In this document: one piece after another, positions 12,013 through 24,131 of the stretch | Layout: each line of letters begins with the position of its first letter | Position numbering within the stretch: position 1 is the first letter of the stretch | Assembly: GCA_015178975.1 (NCBI GenBank) | Contig: WHVD01000002.1 | Coordinates: 1,798,001 to 1,862,000, forward strand | Direction of reading: 5' to 3' | DNA: 64,000 nucleotides | From: Hysterangium stoloniferum | Lineage: Eukaryota; Basidiomycota; Agaricomycetes; Hysterangiales; Hysterangiaceae | Notes under the pieces: generated by a model | What the model saw: only the letters and a program-made list of their open reading frames with translations | What the model was told of the DNA's origin: nothing | The model's database searches: none | Program-made: the position numbers and the translations under genes

Positions 12013-13595
12013 GAATCCATAATCTTATCACTCCATTTGGTTCTCAGGCTCAGTAGTAGACTCCTAAACAGTAACTCTGGAAGGGCGAAACGGTAGGGGT
12101 AGCGGTATTCCCCTGATGAGAGCTTTCGTCGGTTTGAAACCGTTACAGTCCGTTTCCCCTAGCCACCCTCTACCTTAGCTGACAAAGTTCAATCTTCGGC
12201 GAAAACTGATTGCGGCGAGTGATAAGGTGGTGGTCTGCCCAGCGGCGCTCCGGTGGATGCTGGTGACCTTGCGTTGTCAAGGTCACCTGGCTATCACTTC
12301 TGAGGTGATCTCGATTGGGTGTTATGGAGAAAGGGATGAATGTATGCGAGTCTCTGCCTGGACCGTTTATCCTACCCCTCTCCATTATTGTCCCCACCTT
12401 TCGCGCTTCTAATCCCGAGCTGATTACTGGTTCCGTTTCCGTCTCAGTTAGATGTATAGCGGGGCGTTGTGTTGTCACCATGATAACCTTTGAAATAAAT
12501 AAAAGTTATATGAACGAAATATATTCATCATGACAACTGGAGGCGACCCTTGGGGCTGAGGGTAAATACTTCAAAGAATGCAACACGAATTAAGATTATA
12601 GTTTTGAGTCGAAACAACGTCGCATACATACTACACGTTGAAAAAACACTTAAGATACCCTACCTCATCTAGGGTGTGGTGTAAACGCACGTCAGCATCG
12701 TCTTCCGTTCAGAAACTGAGATGGGCTCCACGCTCGCCAAAAGTTCTCACAGTGTCTTATTCGACCCTATGGGAGGTATCATAGATGTCTATATAGCAGC
12801 ACACGTCTCGATATCCCTACAGAAGAAGCCTCGCTGAAGAGACTGAGTAGGTGGCGGACGTGATGCAGAGTTGGATTGAGGGGGAATGTAGCATCGCAAA
12901 TGTTTTTTGTTCGTAAAGAAGCTGATACAGGCTTGATGTTGTAGGCTGTGGTTGGAGCATGCATGCCGTGCGAACCTCCGACAGACGCGGCAAATGTGGA
13001 ACAAGAACGGAAAATGGAGGTATCAGCGGGGATGAAGCCAGAAGAGAGGTCGCTGGAACCCAACGGCGAGGTATAATAGAGCCACAACATTAGCCACGTA
13101 CGCCAAATGAGAATGGAGTGAAGAGGATACCCGGATGGCAGGAAACGGGTGGTGGACGAACAAGTATGATCAATGGTAGATGAGAGTATGGGGCGCGAAG
13201 CGTAGTGTGTCAAGAGCAACCAAGGTCAGATAGATGGAGCCAGAGCCTCACAATCCTGGTAACATCTTGTTGCGCCCTTAGAATATTTCAACATAGCCAA
13301 GGAGAGGAATAGCAGAGGATCAGCAATTCCTGGAGACAAAAACAAATTATGTAAGAAATGCAAACATCAAATGGTTCAATGCGATAATCGACATACCTCA
13401 GAGTGCTCCTGTGCGTGTTTCTCAGTCATATTACACGATGCAGTCCTGTGCTGTGAAGACGTGACAAGGTCACAGCTACACCTGTTATCTCTCTACAACC
13501 CATCCTTGAAGCTATTCGTCGAAAAAGATTGAAATTTAGGTAGTTTCATTTTGCTTCAGATAAAGGCAGTAGTATATTGAACACATGGTCTTCAG
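12013..13595. other. region with uncertain minus-strand ORF and hairpin
   Basis: A 146-codon minus-strand frame (13,219-12,779) begins MLLTHYASRP and has no recognised motif. It could be spurious. A perfect inverted repeat, GGTGACCTTG and CAAGGTCACC around 6 nt, lies at 12,262-12,287. The last 150 nt before 13,596 should hold the promoter of the NLR gene, but no clear element is visible. Confidence 0.3.
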
Positions 13596-16500
13596 ATGGA
13601 ACTAGAAATTGGGAACAATACTCGTGATCGCCCAGACTCTAGACTAGGCATCAAAGTGCTTGTCGAGGGCATCTCCCCGAATATCGAGTGTGTCTTATTA
13701 ACAAGTTTCCTCCCCTTCTCCCCTAATGACAATTATAACAGCATTGTCGCCATCCACGGCCTAGATGGACATCGCGAACAGTCCTGGACTGCCGAAAACG
13801 GAACACTCTGGCTTAAAGACCTATTGCCCCAGCGATTCCCTCACGCCAGAGTTGCTACATACGGCTATGACGCATCCACCGGTAGTCAATCGAACAAGAT
13901 AAACGAGACATTGTATGGTCATGCAGAGAATTTTATTTCGCGACTCGCTCTGCTTAGGAACAAAACAACTACTACGGTGAGTTTCTTTTGTTGATGGAGA
14001 ATGCTTATTGAATTATAGCTAGACACGGCCGATCATCTTTCTTGCCCACAGCTTAGGGGGGATTATTCTTAAATTTGTACGTATTTAATTTCGAAGCACT
14101 TCGTGCTGAGTTCAAACTGGGATATGTCCCCGTAGGCTTTGATTCATGCCAATCAATGTAACAATTCTCACCTCTCTTATCACAAACGAATAATGCGCTC
14201 TACAATTGGGATACTGTTCTTTGGGACCCCGCACCAAGGAACAGCTGTTGCACTCTCTGCCTCCCAAATGCTGCGTGTACTTCTCCCAGTGAAAGAGAAC
14301 ACTGCTCACGCATTGTTATGTGACTTGGCAAGCAACTCAAACATGTTGGAGATACAGTTATCTCTGTACAATGGCATCAGTGCTTCTTTCACTACGAAGT
14401 TTCTGTACGAGGTATATCAAACTGTGCTTCATGACGGCACATCTAGCTTCGTAAGTGCCTTGAACAGTACTATTTGGTTCTTATCAGCTCACACGGGGTC
14501 AGATTGTGCCAAAGTCCTCTGCTGTTGTTCCGGGTGCACGGAATGCTGAAGCTATTGGGCTGAACAGGAATCACATGGATATGGTAAAATTTTCCTCGGT
14601 TGAAGAGGATGATTTCGATGTAGTGGTCTCATTGTTAGAAAGTATGGGAAATGATCCTTCCAAATCAGAGCCGGAAAATGGAAAAAATCTTAGTCGGTCT
14701 GAAGGTAATAGTAGCTGTTCTCGTTGTAAAACTATATATTCTTATTTAGTCCATCAGATATCCATGAGGGTCCATGTTACAGACGCAAGCTCTTCTCCAG
14801 TCCGAGGTTCACTGGTCAAGATATGTACCTGGACAGGTTGAGAACATTCTTCATTCATGAGAATATTGTAACTAGCCGGAAACACTTGCTGTTGTATGGC
14901 ATGGGTGGTATTGGAAAGACGCAAATTTCCTTGAAGTTTGCTGAGGAATGTGCAGATCTTAAGCTGTGGGTAAATTCATTATTATCTCGGAAGACATTGC
15001 AATTCTCAGAACACTGACAATCATCTAGCTACTGGAGGATATTATGGCTTGATGCTACGACGGCAGAATCCCTTCTAACAAGTTTTACAGAAATCTCTAA
15101 ACGTGATCCTGTAATAAAGTCTCTCAAGATTGAGGAGTCAGGTGAAGCCATCATAGAATGGCTAGCTGGACTAGGCAGAAAGTGCTTGCTTGTTTTTGAT
15201 AATGCTGATGGCATGACTACTTTGGTTTCAAAACTTCTCCCTCCAGCACATTCATTGGATGTGTTGATCACAAGTAGAAATCCTGATCTACAGCAGTCTG
15301 TGGGTAGCACTCTCAAACTTGAAGTGATGTCTAAAGAAGATGCCTTTTCACTGCTCAAGAAATCCTCATTGAGGGAGGGCAAAACTGATGTGTTGTTAGA
15401 GAATGGAGAACTGCAAGCCATTACAGAAGCACTTGACTTTTTACCTTTGGCCTTAGATGTTGCTGGTGCTGCTCTATATACAAAATTGTGTACATTGGAA
15501 GAGTACATGTCAACATATCTCAAGAACCAGCAGATAATTCTACATAGAGATCATCCTTTATATAAGGGTGCCTCATTGTATAACCAGACAGTTTGTGAAA
15601 CATTAAATATCTCATATGATTTGATAGACAAGAAAAGTGTACAGGGAGATGTAGCTAAGGATGCATTATTTCTTCTCAAAATGCTGGGCTTTTTTCATCA
15701 TCAAGATATTATGGAGGAAATATTCAAGAGGGCTGCTAAGGCACCAGAGTGGTACATCCAAGATTCCCGGTTAAGAAATACAAGGCAGGATCTTCCAATT
15801 CAGTTCCTTAAATGTGACAAAAATTGTGAATGGATCCCCACAAGGTTCAGAACAGCAATGCAACTACTATGTGATTATTCACTGATATCACATATTCCCT
15901 CCAGGCTCTCATGGTCCATTCATCCTGTAGTACAGATATGGGCAAGAGACAAAGTTGTGAATGAGAACCAGGGAATATATTTGGCTGCAGCACGAGCTTT
16001 GATTGTAAATTCAATCAATGTGCATGAAGATTTGGTTGGGCATTTGCAGCACTTTGATAGAATGATATTACCCCACTTGATGGCATATTATAATTATAGT
16101 GTGGAGGCTGAATTATGCTACTTTGATGATGAGCAGTGTGCTCATATAACAGAGCTTATTAAGAATTGTTACTGGGAACGTGGTAGCAGACTTTGTCAAC
16201 AGGTATGGGCCATCAGAAAATGGATCCTGGGTCCAGAGCATCAACATTCAATATTGATGATGGCAGAGATGGCACACATTTGGAGAAAGTGGGGAAAATA
16301 TAATGAAGCCCAAGGGCTGGAAGTGCAGGTCCTGGAGGCACACAAGCAATTCCTTGGCCCAGAGCATCCAAATACACTCAATGCCATGGCAAATTTGGCA
16401 TGGACATTAGGAAACTTGGCAGAATACACTGAAGCTCAGAAGCTAGAGATACTGGTTCTGCAGGAATGGAAGAAATGCCTTGGACCAGAACATCCAGATA

Positions 16501-18275
16501 CATTGTGGATTATGGGGAACTTGGCAGGCACATTGCGGAATCTGGGAAAATATACTGAAGCTCAAGGGCTTGAAGTGCAGGCCCTGGAGACCTGTAGGGA
16601 ATTCCTTGGGCCAGATCATCGAGATACATTGCATGCCATGGCAAATTTAGCATGCACATTGTGGAGATTGGGAAAATACACTGAGGCTCAAGAGCTGCAA
16701 GTGCAGGTCCTGGAGGGACGTAAGCAATGCCTTGGCCCAGAACATCCAGATACATTATGTATCATGGGAAACCTGGCAGACACATTGCGGAATCTGGGAA
16801 AATACACCAAAGCTCAAGGGCTGGAAGTGCAGGTCCTGGAGGCACACAAGCAATTCTTTGGCCCAGAGCATCCAAATACACTCAATGCCATGGCAAATTT
16901 GGCATGCACATTGCGGAATTTGGGAAAATATGCTGAAGCTCAAGAGCTGGAGATACAGGTCCTGGAGGGACGCAAGAAATGCCTTGGACCAGAACATCCA
17001 GATACATTGTGGATTATGGGAAACCTGGCAGGTACATTGCGGAATCTGGGAAAATATACTGAAGCTCAAGGGCTTGAAGTGCAGGCCCTGGAGACCTGCA
17101 GGGAATTCCTTGGGCCAGATCATCAATGTACATTACATGCCATGGCAAATTTAGCATGCACATTGGGGAGTTTGGGAAAATACACTGAGGCTCAAGTGCT
17201 ACAAGTGCAGGTCCTGGAGGGATATAAGCAATGCCTTGGCCCAGAACATCCACATACATTATGGGTCATGGGCAACCTGGCAAACACATTGCAGAATCTG
17301 GGAAAATACACTGAAGCTCAAGGGCTTGAAGTGCAGGCCCTGGAGATCTGCAGGGAATTCCTTGGGCCAGATCATCAATGTACATTGCATGCCATGGCAA
17401 ATTTAGCATGCACATTGGGGAGTTTGGGAAAATACACTGAGGCTCAAGAGCTACAAGTGCAGGTCCTGGAGGGATATAAGCAATGCCTTGGCCCAGAACA
17501 TCCACATACATTATGGGTCATGGTAAACCTGGCAGACACATTGCAGAATCTGGGAAAATATACTGAAGCTCAAGGGCTGCAAATGCAGGTCCTGGAGGCA
17601 CACAAGCAATTCCTTGGCCCAGAGCATCCAAATACACTCAATGCCATGGCAAATTTGGCATGCACATTGCAGAATTTGGGAAAATATGCTGAAGCTCAAG
17701 AGCTGGAGATACAGGTCCTGGAGGGACGCAAGAAATGCCTTGGACCAGAACATCCAGATACATTGTGGATTATGGGAAACCTGGCAGGCACATTGCGGAA
17801 TCTGGGAAAATATACTGAAGCTCAAGGGCTTGAAGTGCAGGCCCTGGAGACCTGCAGGGAATTCCTTAGGCCAGATAATCAATGTACATTACATGCCATG
17901 GCAAATTTAGCATACACATTGGGGAGTTTGGGAAAATACACTGAGGCTCAAGAGCTGCAAGTGCAGGTCCTGGAGGGATATAAGCAATGCCTTGGCCCAG
18001 AACATCCACATACATTATGGGTCATGGGAAACCTGGCAGACACATTGCAGAATCTGGGAAAATATACTGAAGCTCAAGGGCTGCAAATGCAGGTCCTGGA
18101 GGCACACAAGCAATTCCTTGGCCCAGAGCATCCAAATACACTCAATGCCATGACAAATTTGGCATGCACATTGTGGATTATGGAAAACTTGGCAGGGACA
18201 TTGTATACTGAAGCTCAAGGGCTTGAAGTGCATGTCCTGGAGACTTGCAGGGAGTTCCTTGGGCCAGATCATTGA
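13596..18275 (+). CDS. fungal NOD-like receptor: alpha/beta hydrolase, NB-ARC and TPR array
   Basis: Seven exons are proposed: 13596-13687, 13742-13976, 14023-14076, 14136-14450, 14488-14704, 14758-14965 and 15029-18275. All phases agree and give 1,455 residues. The N-terminal third is a SesB-like alpha/beta hydrolase with HGLDGHRE, a serine elbow AHSLGG (about residue 118) and FFGTPHQG. The middle is an NB-ARC nucleotide switch with P-loop GMGGIGKT (about 352), Walker B CLLVFDNAD (about 428), DVLITSRN and FLPLALDVAG. From about residue 769 it holds some 16 TPR units of 42 residues. Fungal proteins of this design act in non-self recognition and heterokaryon incompatibility: the repeats sense and the N-terminal domain executes. 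The stop TGA (18,273-18,275) falls inside a repeat where sister units read DHRDTL, and repeat sequence continues to 18,415. The end is therefore probably a CGA-to-TGA truncation. The start ATG is the first that fits; an upstream exon is possible. Confidence 0.85.
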
Positions 18276-18415
18276 GATACATTGCATGCCATGGCAAAGT
18301 TAGCATGCACATTGTGGATTTTGGGAAAATACACTGAGGCTACAGAGGTGTGAGTGCAGGTCCTGGAGTGATATAAGCAATACCTTGGCCCAGAACATCC
18401 AGATATGCTCTGGCT
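16207..18415 (+). repeat. 126-bp TPR tandem array with 504-bp higher-order period
   Basis: Units of 126 nt encode LGPEHPxTL..M.NLA.TL..LGKYTEAQ-type TPRs like those of kinesin light chain. Four unit types follow one another: DTLWIM, then TLHAM, then HTLWVM or DTLCIM, then NTLNAM. The four-unit block repeats from about 16,480, with one extra pair inserted near 17,230-17,480. Blocks are nearly identical in DNA, which implies recent unequal crossing-over or conversion. The last unit (about 18,121-18,260) is a hybrid with an internal deletion. The sequence after the stop (18,276-18,415) is one more unit with further stops. Confidence 0.9.
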
Positions 18416-18442
18416 TAAAACTTGGCACACAAATTGTGGAGT

Positions 18443-18902
18443 TGACATGAACTGGAGTTTTCTCCATAAAGTTGAATATTAATCAAACAATATTCTATCA
18501 AATTAAGTATGGAAGCCTCATTTGACAAAGTATTAATTCATCCGTCAATAAAGCATGAGGCAATTATAGGACACAGAAGCTCATGAATAATTATGTCAAA
18601 GAGATGTCACATTGAAGCCAAATTAGTAATACAATAATAAGGATGCAGGTTGTGGTGCAGATTTCCTGACTAACTTCCCTCACTCCTATCATTGTCCTTT
18701 TATACCTTTCATCTTTTACCTATGACAATGTTATGACTTAAGAATGAAATCATTTGTGACATCAAAGTGAGACAATATGAAGGTTAACCAAAGCTGTCAA
18801 ATGAAGTCAAATGTTCATCAAGTGAAAGGTTAGTTGAAGTTGAGTCAAAGAGTTGTTGAACTTGATCTTGTATATTTTTGACATTTTGTGATAGTTGTGA
18901 CA
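18443..18902 (-). repeat. LTR-like sequence (reverse), probably a 3' LTR
   Basis: On the minus strand it begins TGTCACAACTATC, has GGTATAAAAGGAC as a possible TATA box, and ends near TTCATGTCA. It is preceded on that strand by AAAGGGAGGATAC, a polypurine tract almost identical to the one before the 3' LTR of E1. The far boundary is a guess, and no matching second LTR is in the window. Confidence 0.5.
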
Positions 18903-19332
18903 GTATCCTCCCTTTGTGACCAAGCCCATGGGGTTGGGGTTTGAAAAACTTTCATCATCAATCTTCTCCATCAATCACATGTCTGACATCAAATTTGAAG
19001 GTTTTCATTTGGAATGTGAATTTTGTGGTTTTGGAAGTGATAATACATATTGTGGTTGATGACCTTGGTAAGTGCCAATTTTTGTCTTCTTGGAATTAGT
19101 GTTAATTAGTTTTTTTTTTAGAAATTCCCAAAAAGCAATTGATTGATTGTAATGTGCCATTTGACAAGGTGATGCAAGAAGGTCTTCAGATGCAATGGGA
19201 ATTTGCAATTAGGTTAAAAGATTCATAAGTTTTCTTCTTTTGTTGAATTTTTTTCAATTTTTCAATTTTTTAGTTGCACTATGTGTTACAACACCAGCAT
19301 GTTGTGCAAGAAAATGAATGCATTGGTGAATT
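18903..19332 (-). other. 3' internal end of the reverse-oriented LTR element
   Basis: It lies between the polypurine tract at 18,903-18,918 and the next LTR at 19,333. A 67-codon minus frame (19,208-19,005) could be the end of a pol gene, but no motif confirms it. Confidence 0.35.
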
Positions 19333-19862
19333 TGTAATGTATTTAGGGGTTTCTCTTAGATAGCTCAATATACATATGCTATGTACATATAGTGTCACAG
19401 AGCTTCAACAATAAAATAAGCAAAGATCCAGTAATTTAAATACTGATAGATTAATTAGTTGTGCTATTAAGCTTAAACAACTAAAATCAATGCTTATTTT
19501 GATTATTGAAAGGTTCAATAGAACTGTATATGACTCTTTAGCAAATAAACAGCTATTCCTTGAGAATAGGGGCTGGAAGCTGAATATAATGTATGCACAG
19601 TAACTTGGCAGAGACTTGATATAAAGCTTCGGTTTTTTAAATGCTTATTTATAACTATTAATAGATATTTAACAAGGTGTTAAATAATTTATTAACAGAG
19701 ACAATAATTTGTATTGGATTAATTGAGTGCTTATACTTGATTAATTTAATAAACTTAGGTATGGGCCTTGAATAATCTAAGTGTTGGCCAGGGATTTCAG
19801 TAAGGATAAGGATACTTATTAGATTTATTATTATTTAATAAGCCTAAGGGGTAGCTGTGAGG
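19333..19862 (-). repeat. LTR3 fragment (reverse)
   Basis: It starts TGTAATGTATTTAGGGG and matches the reverse complement of the last 500 nt of the LTR of E3 (about 40,960-41,460). It stops at AGCTGTGAGG, where an LTR1-related copy begins. The rest of this LTR is not in the window and would lie past its right edge if the nest is simple. Confidence 0.75.
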
Positions 19863-20362
19863 TGTTGAGGAGTGTGCACAGAGCTTATTGGAGGGTTTCT
19901 GGAGACACCCACAGAAAAGCCGGTAGGACTTGGCTTCAGCTTATAGGCTTCACCCTCGTGAGATTGTGTCATCCAATTTCAGATGGGTGGATGGGAATCC
20001 CAGGGAGTCCGGGAGTAGTTGGTGGGTTGAGAGGTCGGAGGGTTGACTGCCGGAAGCCCATGGAGGTCAAGGGGTCAGGTGGTGATAAGTTGGAGGTCAA
20101 GTGATAGATAGGTCAGAGCCTGTGGGCTCCAATGAGATAAATAGTGGTGTGTTTCAAAGAGAGGTATAGAGCAGAAGATGTAATGAGATTACTGGGGGAA
20201 ATCTAAGCTGAAAACTTAGTTGATTTTCTGACCAGATTGTATGTACAATCATTAGCTAGTTTATATAGACTGCTGAGTGTATGCAATACCAAATCTGGTA
20301 ATAATGAGATCCAAACAAGTAACCATGAAATCAGATTATCAAACACCAAATTTGGTATTAGG
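19863..20362 (-). repeat. LTR1-related fragment (reverse), continues at 38,545-38,650
   Basis: It begins TGTTGAGGAG after the possible duplication TGAGG (19,858-19,862) and runs to ACCAAATTTGGTATTAGG. There it is cut by the LTR at 20,363-38,539. The next expected bases resume at 38,545 and continue to 38,650, where another LTR3 copy interrupts. Confidence 0.75.
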
Positions 20363-21241
20363 TGTTAAGTTCACAAACAAAAGAGATAAGTTTCGAGGAA
20401 GTCCCGCAGAGGTTTCCAGTAATTATTCTGAACAAACACCTCTTCTGGGAAATTGTCCCACAGAGTCCCTAGGTAATAAGTCCGGGAAGTTTCTGGGGAT
20501 TAGTAGTACAAGGGAGTGTGGTATCAGAATAATCACCAGAGAGTAATGCTGAGATGGACTTGGCTTCAGCTTATGGGCTGCACCCTCATACACTCATTCG
20601 GGTGTCCATATTTTGAGCTGACAGAACACATACAAGGAGATGTAGATTTCGGAGTTCCCGTGGGAGTTCCGGGAATCGAGTGTGCAGACAGATAAGAGGA
20701 CAGAGACTGGATCAGGGGTGTAACTTGTTCAAGGGAGTAACTTGTTCAAGGGAGTAACTTGTTCGAGATTGAAACTGGATTCTAAGTACATGAATATAGC
20801 AGACTTATATAGACTGTGAAATGTAATAATACCAAATCTGGTATTAATGAGAGGCAGAACTATTAAACACAAAACAAAACAAGTAAATACCAAACTAGGT
20901 ATGTATTAGGGATGGAATGGAATGGGAGTGGGGTCTGAAACATGACAGGTCATTAGACCATAATGGGAGCAGGGCTCAGTTAGAGGGCTCTGGGAGTCTG
21001 GGTGGAGTCTGGGGACTTGGTGCATGAGACAATGTCGGGTATAGACAGGTTGGATGTGCAGGGGGTCCAGACAGATTGTTTGACCGTAATGGGAGCAGGT
21101 TGTTAGGATACATACAGGGCGGGTCTCCAGAGAAACCTGCGGAATATCCAGTAGGACTTGGCTTCAGCTTATGGGCTGCACCCTCGCTAGATTGTGTTGT
21201 CCAATTTCAGACAGGCAGACGGGAATTCTGGGGAGTCCGGG

Positions 21242-21715
21242 TGTGAAGAGTGGTAGAAGTTCAGACCGTTCTATATACGAAGAAATGAGTAGAAGAGGAG
21301 GATATTAACCTATTCGGTGCAATATAAGAGAAAGTGAGAGAAAGAGCACAAGATGACGAAGGAGTCAACAAGTGTGATGGTTCGAGTGGAGGCCTCGACT
21401 ATTACAGTTCGAGGCCAGAAGTATTCAGTAGTTCAGATAATGCTACCTATGTGGTAGCTGACACGTTACCCTGATCACCGCTCGTAGTAGACCTAGTTTG
21501 TGTCTTACGAGTGGTGGTTCTTGGGTTAAAGTGTGTCTGAGTTCTAATTGGTGCTGAGTGCACCCACAAGTATACACAATGCTTTGAACTAATGAAGTAT
21601 GCAATATTCGAAGAATATGAAAGATAGAAAAATATGAATAAAATATGTAAAATATAAATGAAATAAAAGGAGTGTTTTACCACAATGATACTGTGGTAAA
21701 AGCATACTCCTCACA
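21242..21715 (-). repeat. 3' LTR of E7 (LTR7)
   Basis: 474 bp, TG...CA in both orientations. It differs from the other copy at roughly 15 positions, mostly transitions. A perfect hairpin, TTTTACCACA and TGTGGTAAAA around 7 nt, lies at 21,675-21,701. Confidence 0.85.
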
Positions 21716-21931
21716 GTGCCCCCCAGTTCGAAGGGGTGTGCTATACGAAGTTCTGGAAAGCTTCGGGGATGCCCCCCAGGTGTCTTGTGTGAAGCCCCCC
21801 AAAATGCAAGGTGCCAAGACCCCAGTATTTGAAGAGAGGTTGGTGAGTTTAGGGGCGGTGAGGGATGATATGTCGATGTGGAAAAAGGGAGGGAAGGGAA
21901 GGGGAAAAAAAATAGATCCATTCTTTTCCTT

Positions 21932-22092
21932 CAGTCCCTAGTCGAGCACTCCTTCAGTCCCTAGTCGAGCACTCCTTCAGTCCCTAGTCGAGCACTCCTT
22001 CAGTCCCTAGTCGAGCACTCCTTCAGTCCCTAGTCGAGCACTCCTTCAGTCCCTAGTCGAGCACTCCTTCAGTCCCTAGTCGAGCACTCCTT
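21932..22092. repeat. 23-bp tandem repeat, seven copies
   Basis: The unit CAGTCCCTAGTCGAGCACTC plus CTT is repeated seven times almost without change, then partly at 22,093. It lies in the internal 3' part of E7. Confidence 0.95.
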
Positions 22093-23384
22093 CAGTCCTC
22101 GAACAGCAAATGGACTACTTGATAGCCTTCTAGACACTGCCACATTGTCTCCTTCCAGGACATGAGGCATTCCTCATAGTAGATGTCCTGTAGGCAGACA
22201 GACTGTCATGTAACTCGTTGGGCAGTGCATCTTGGGGTTAGGAGGGTAAGCTATCATTAGAGTCCATCGGAATCTCCTCCTCCTTAACTGAGTACCGAAG
22301 GAGGTTTATGATGCTTTGCTGTGGTGAGATAGTGTAAGACTCGGGATTAGGATCTTTCCATGCTGCTAGTCTATGGGACCTAGCAGCATGCCAGGATGTA
22401 TACCCTATACCCCCTGAACCGCCCCCCACTTTGCGATATTGTGATTCCACCACAATCTCGCAAATTAATCATTATTGTGCACAGTTAGGTTGCAGTCTGT
22501 GTTCCTGAAAGGTCTAGCCCATGGCAGGTCTAGAAAGTGTCCAGTAATGCTTCAAGTAGGCAGGCGAGTCTGGAGGAAAAAGAAAAAATCATGAAATTGA
22601 CTGAGTTCAGTACAATTGTGATGATGGACTCAAATACAGCACTGAGGTTGGACCGAATAGTTCTGTCCAGATGTATCTGACCTAGGTATTGCCCTGCAAG
22701 CTATTGAACTTTTTGTAGCTAGTCGACCACCGACAAAGGTAAAATGGAGGGGTGGAGAGGAAAGAGTCTGTGTGTGTCGACATGTGTGGGAAGGATGCTC
22801 GTGAATTTGACTGGGAGTGACAAGCACATTGACATGAATTGCGAATTTGACTGCAAGCAATGAGTGTATTTTGTAGGCATCGAAGATGCTAAGAGCACCA
22901 GGTGGAGGTGAAATCGAAGATCTGCTGAATGTCTGGATACCTTGTTGAAAAATGTCGCATGCTGAACCCAAGCTGAACTGAACCGTTAGCCACACTTGTT
23001 GAAGTGTGCACCGAACCCGTAAGTTGCGAAGGTCAGAAAGGCAAAGCTTCGACTATTCAGTGCGAAGCTTTTAACCCTGAGGGAGGAAGGACCTAGTTGA
23101 ACAGTGCGCACCAAACCCATAAGTTGCAAAGGTCAAAAAAGCAAAGCTTCAACTATTTCAGTACAAAGCTTTAGCAGAGGGGAAAGCTAAGAGTAGATGA
23201 CATTGAAAGTTGAGCCGGTGTGAAGGCTTCGTTGTGAGGTGACACGGCCCTGTGTCCACATGTGTCCACAAGTTTTGGAAGTCAGTCCTTTAGTTTGTCT
23301 CGTGTTCCACTGTCGACCTCACACCATCTCCTTGTTGTTGGAGGGACTGGGTAAGATTTTCTAGCACTGACTCTTCACAGCACC
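22093..23384 (-). other. internal region of E7, no gene recognised
   Basis: A 121-codon minus frame (22,995-22,630) has no known motif. On the minus strand, 22,470-22,395 carries TTGCGAGATTGTGGTGGAAT, then a GGGGGGCGGTTCAGGGGGTATA-like run. The same block recurs at 28,625-28,560. Two tandem copies of a unit of about 68 nt lie at 23,006-23,173. Confidence 0.5.
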
Positions 23385-24131
23385 ATGGGATGGTCCTTTG
23401 AAAGTAGGCCCACGGCCCCAATCGCTCGTCACTTGGAGGATATCTCCCCAGTGACTCAAATCTGCGCCCTTATGTTGCCTTGCTCTGCAGCACCCTCTGT
23501 TTCCATTGGCCCAGTTGCCTTTCAAACCCTAGCATGCGCGTTGCACCCGCACAGCGCACCCTCGAACCGTGCCAATGGACTGCACTTATGCACCCGTACT
23601 TTGCGCACTCGCGCAGCGCGCCGGCACGCCCTCGACCCGCACCCATGCAGCGCGGTTGCGTACTCTCAAACCGTGCTCACTCGCCGTCCCTATGCACCCA
23701 TGCACAGCACACCCATGTCCATGTGCCGTGCGCATGCACCACGTCCACGCGCCGTGCACGCACACTTGTGCAGTCGTGCACCCATACGGTGTACCCTCAT
23801 GCACCCACGCGACGTGCTGGCACGCTCACGCAGCGTGCTTGTGCACCCATGTAGCGCACTTGCGCACCCGTGCAGTGCCCCCACATCCATGTGCCGCGCG
23901 TGCGCACCACATCCATGTGGCACGCGCACGCGCTACGTCCACACCCCGTGCGCATGCACAACATCCACACCACGCGTGCACCTCCACGCGTCGCGTGCAC
24001 GCACATCCACGCGTCACGCGCACGCACATCCATGCATCACGCGCACGCACGTCCACACGTCGTGCACACGCACCACCTCTATGCACCTCCACACACCGCA
24101 CGCACGCGCCACATCCCCACGCCACGTCCAC
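23385..24131. repeat. GC-rich low-complexity region of E7, left part
   Basis: Loosely repeated CACGCGCACGCACATCC-like words form long open frames on both strands that translate to His-, Ala-, Thr- and Arg-rich runs. These are composition artefacts. The region continues at 27,859 after the hAT element. Confidence 0.7.

Noticed and set aside
13688-13741. Treating 13,596-13,976 as one uninterrupted exon
   Set aside because: The 54-nt segment has GTGTGT and AACAG borders. Removing it gives PNID-IVAIHGLDG, the form seen in this hydrolase family, while retention inserts an unusual stretch in frame.
16241-18287. Long minus-strand and +1 frames through the TPR array
   Set aside because: They repeat with the 126-bp unit and are shadows of the TPR coding frame.
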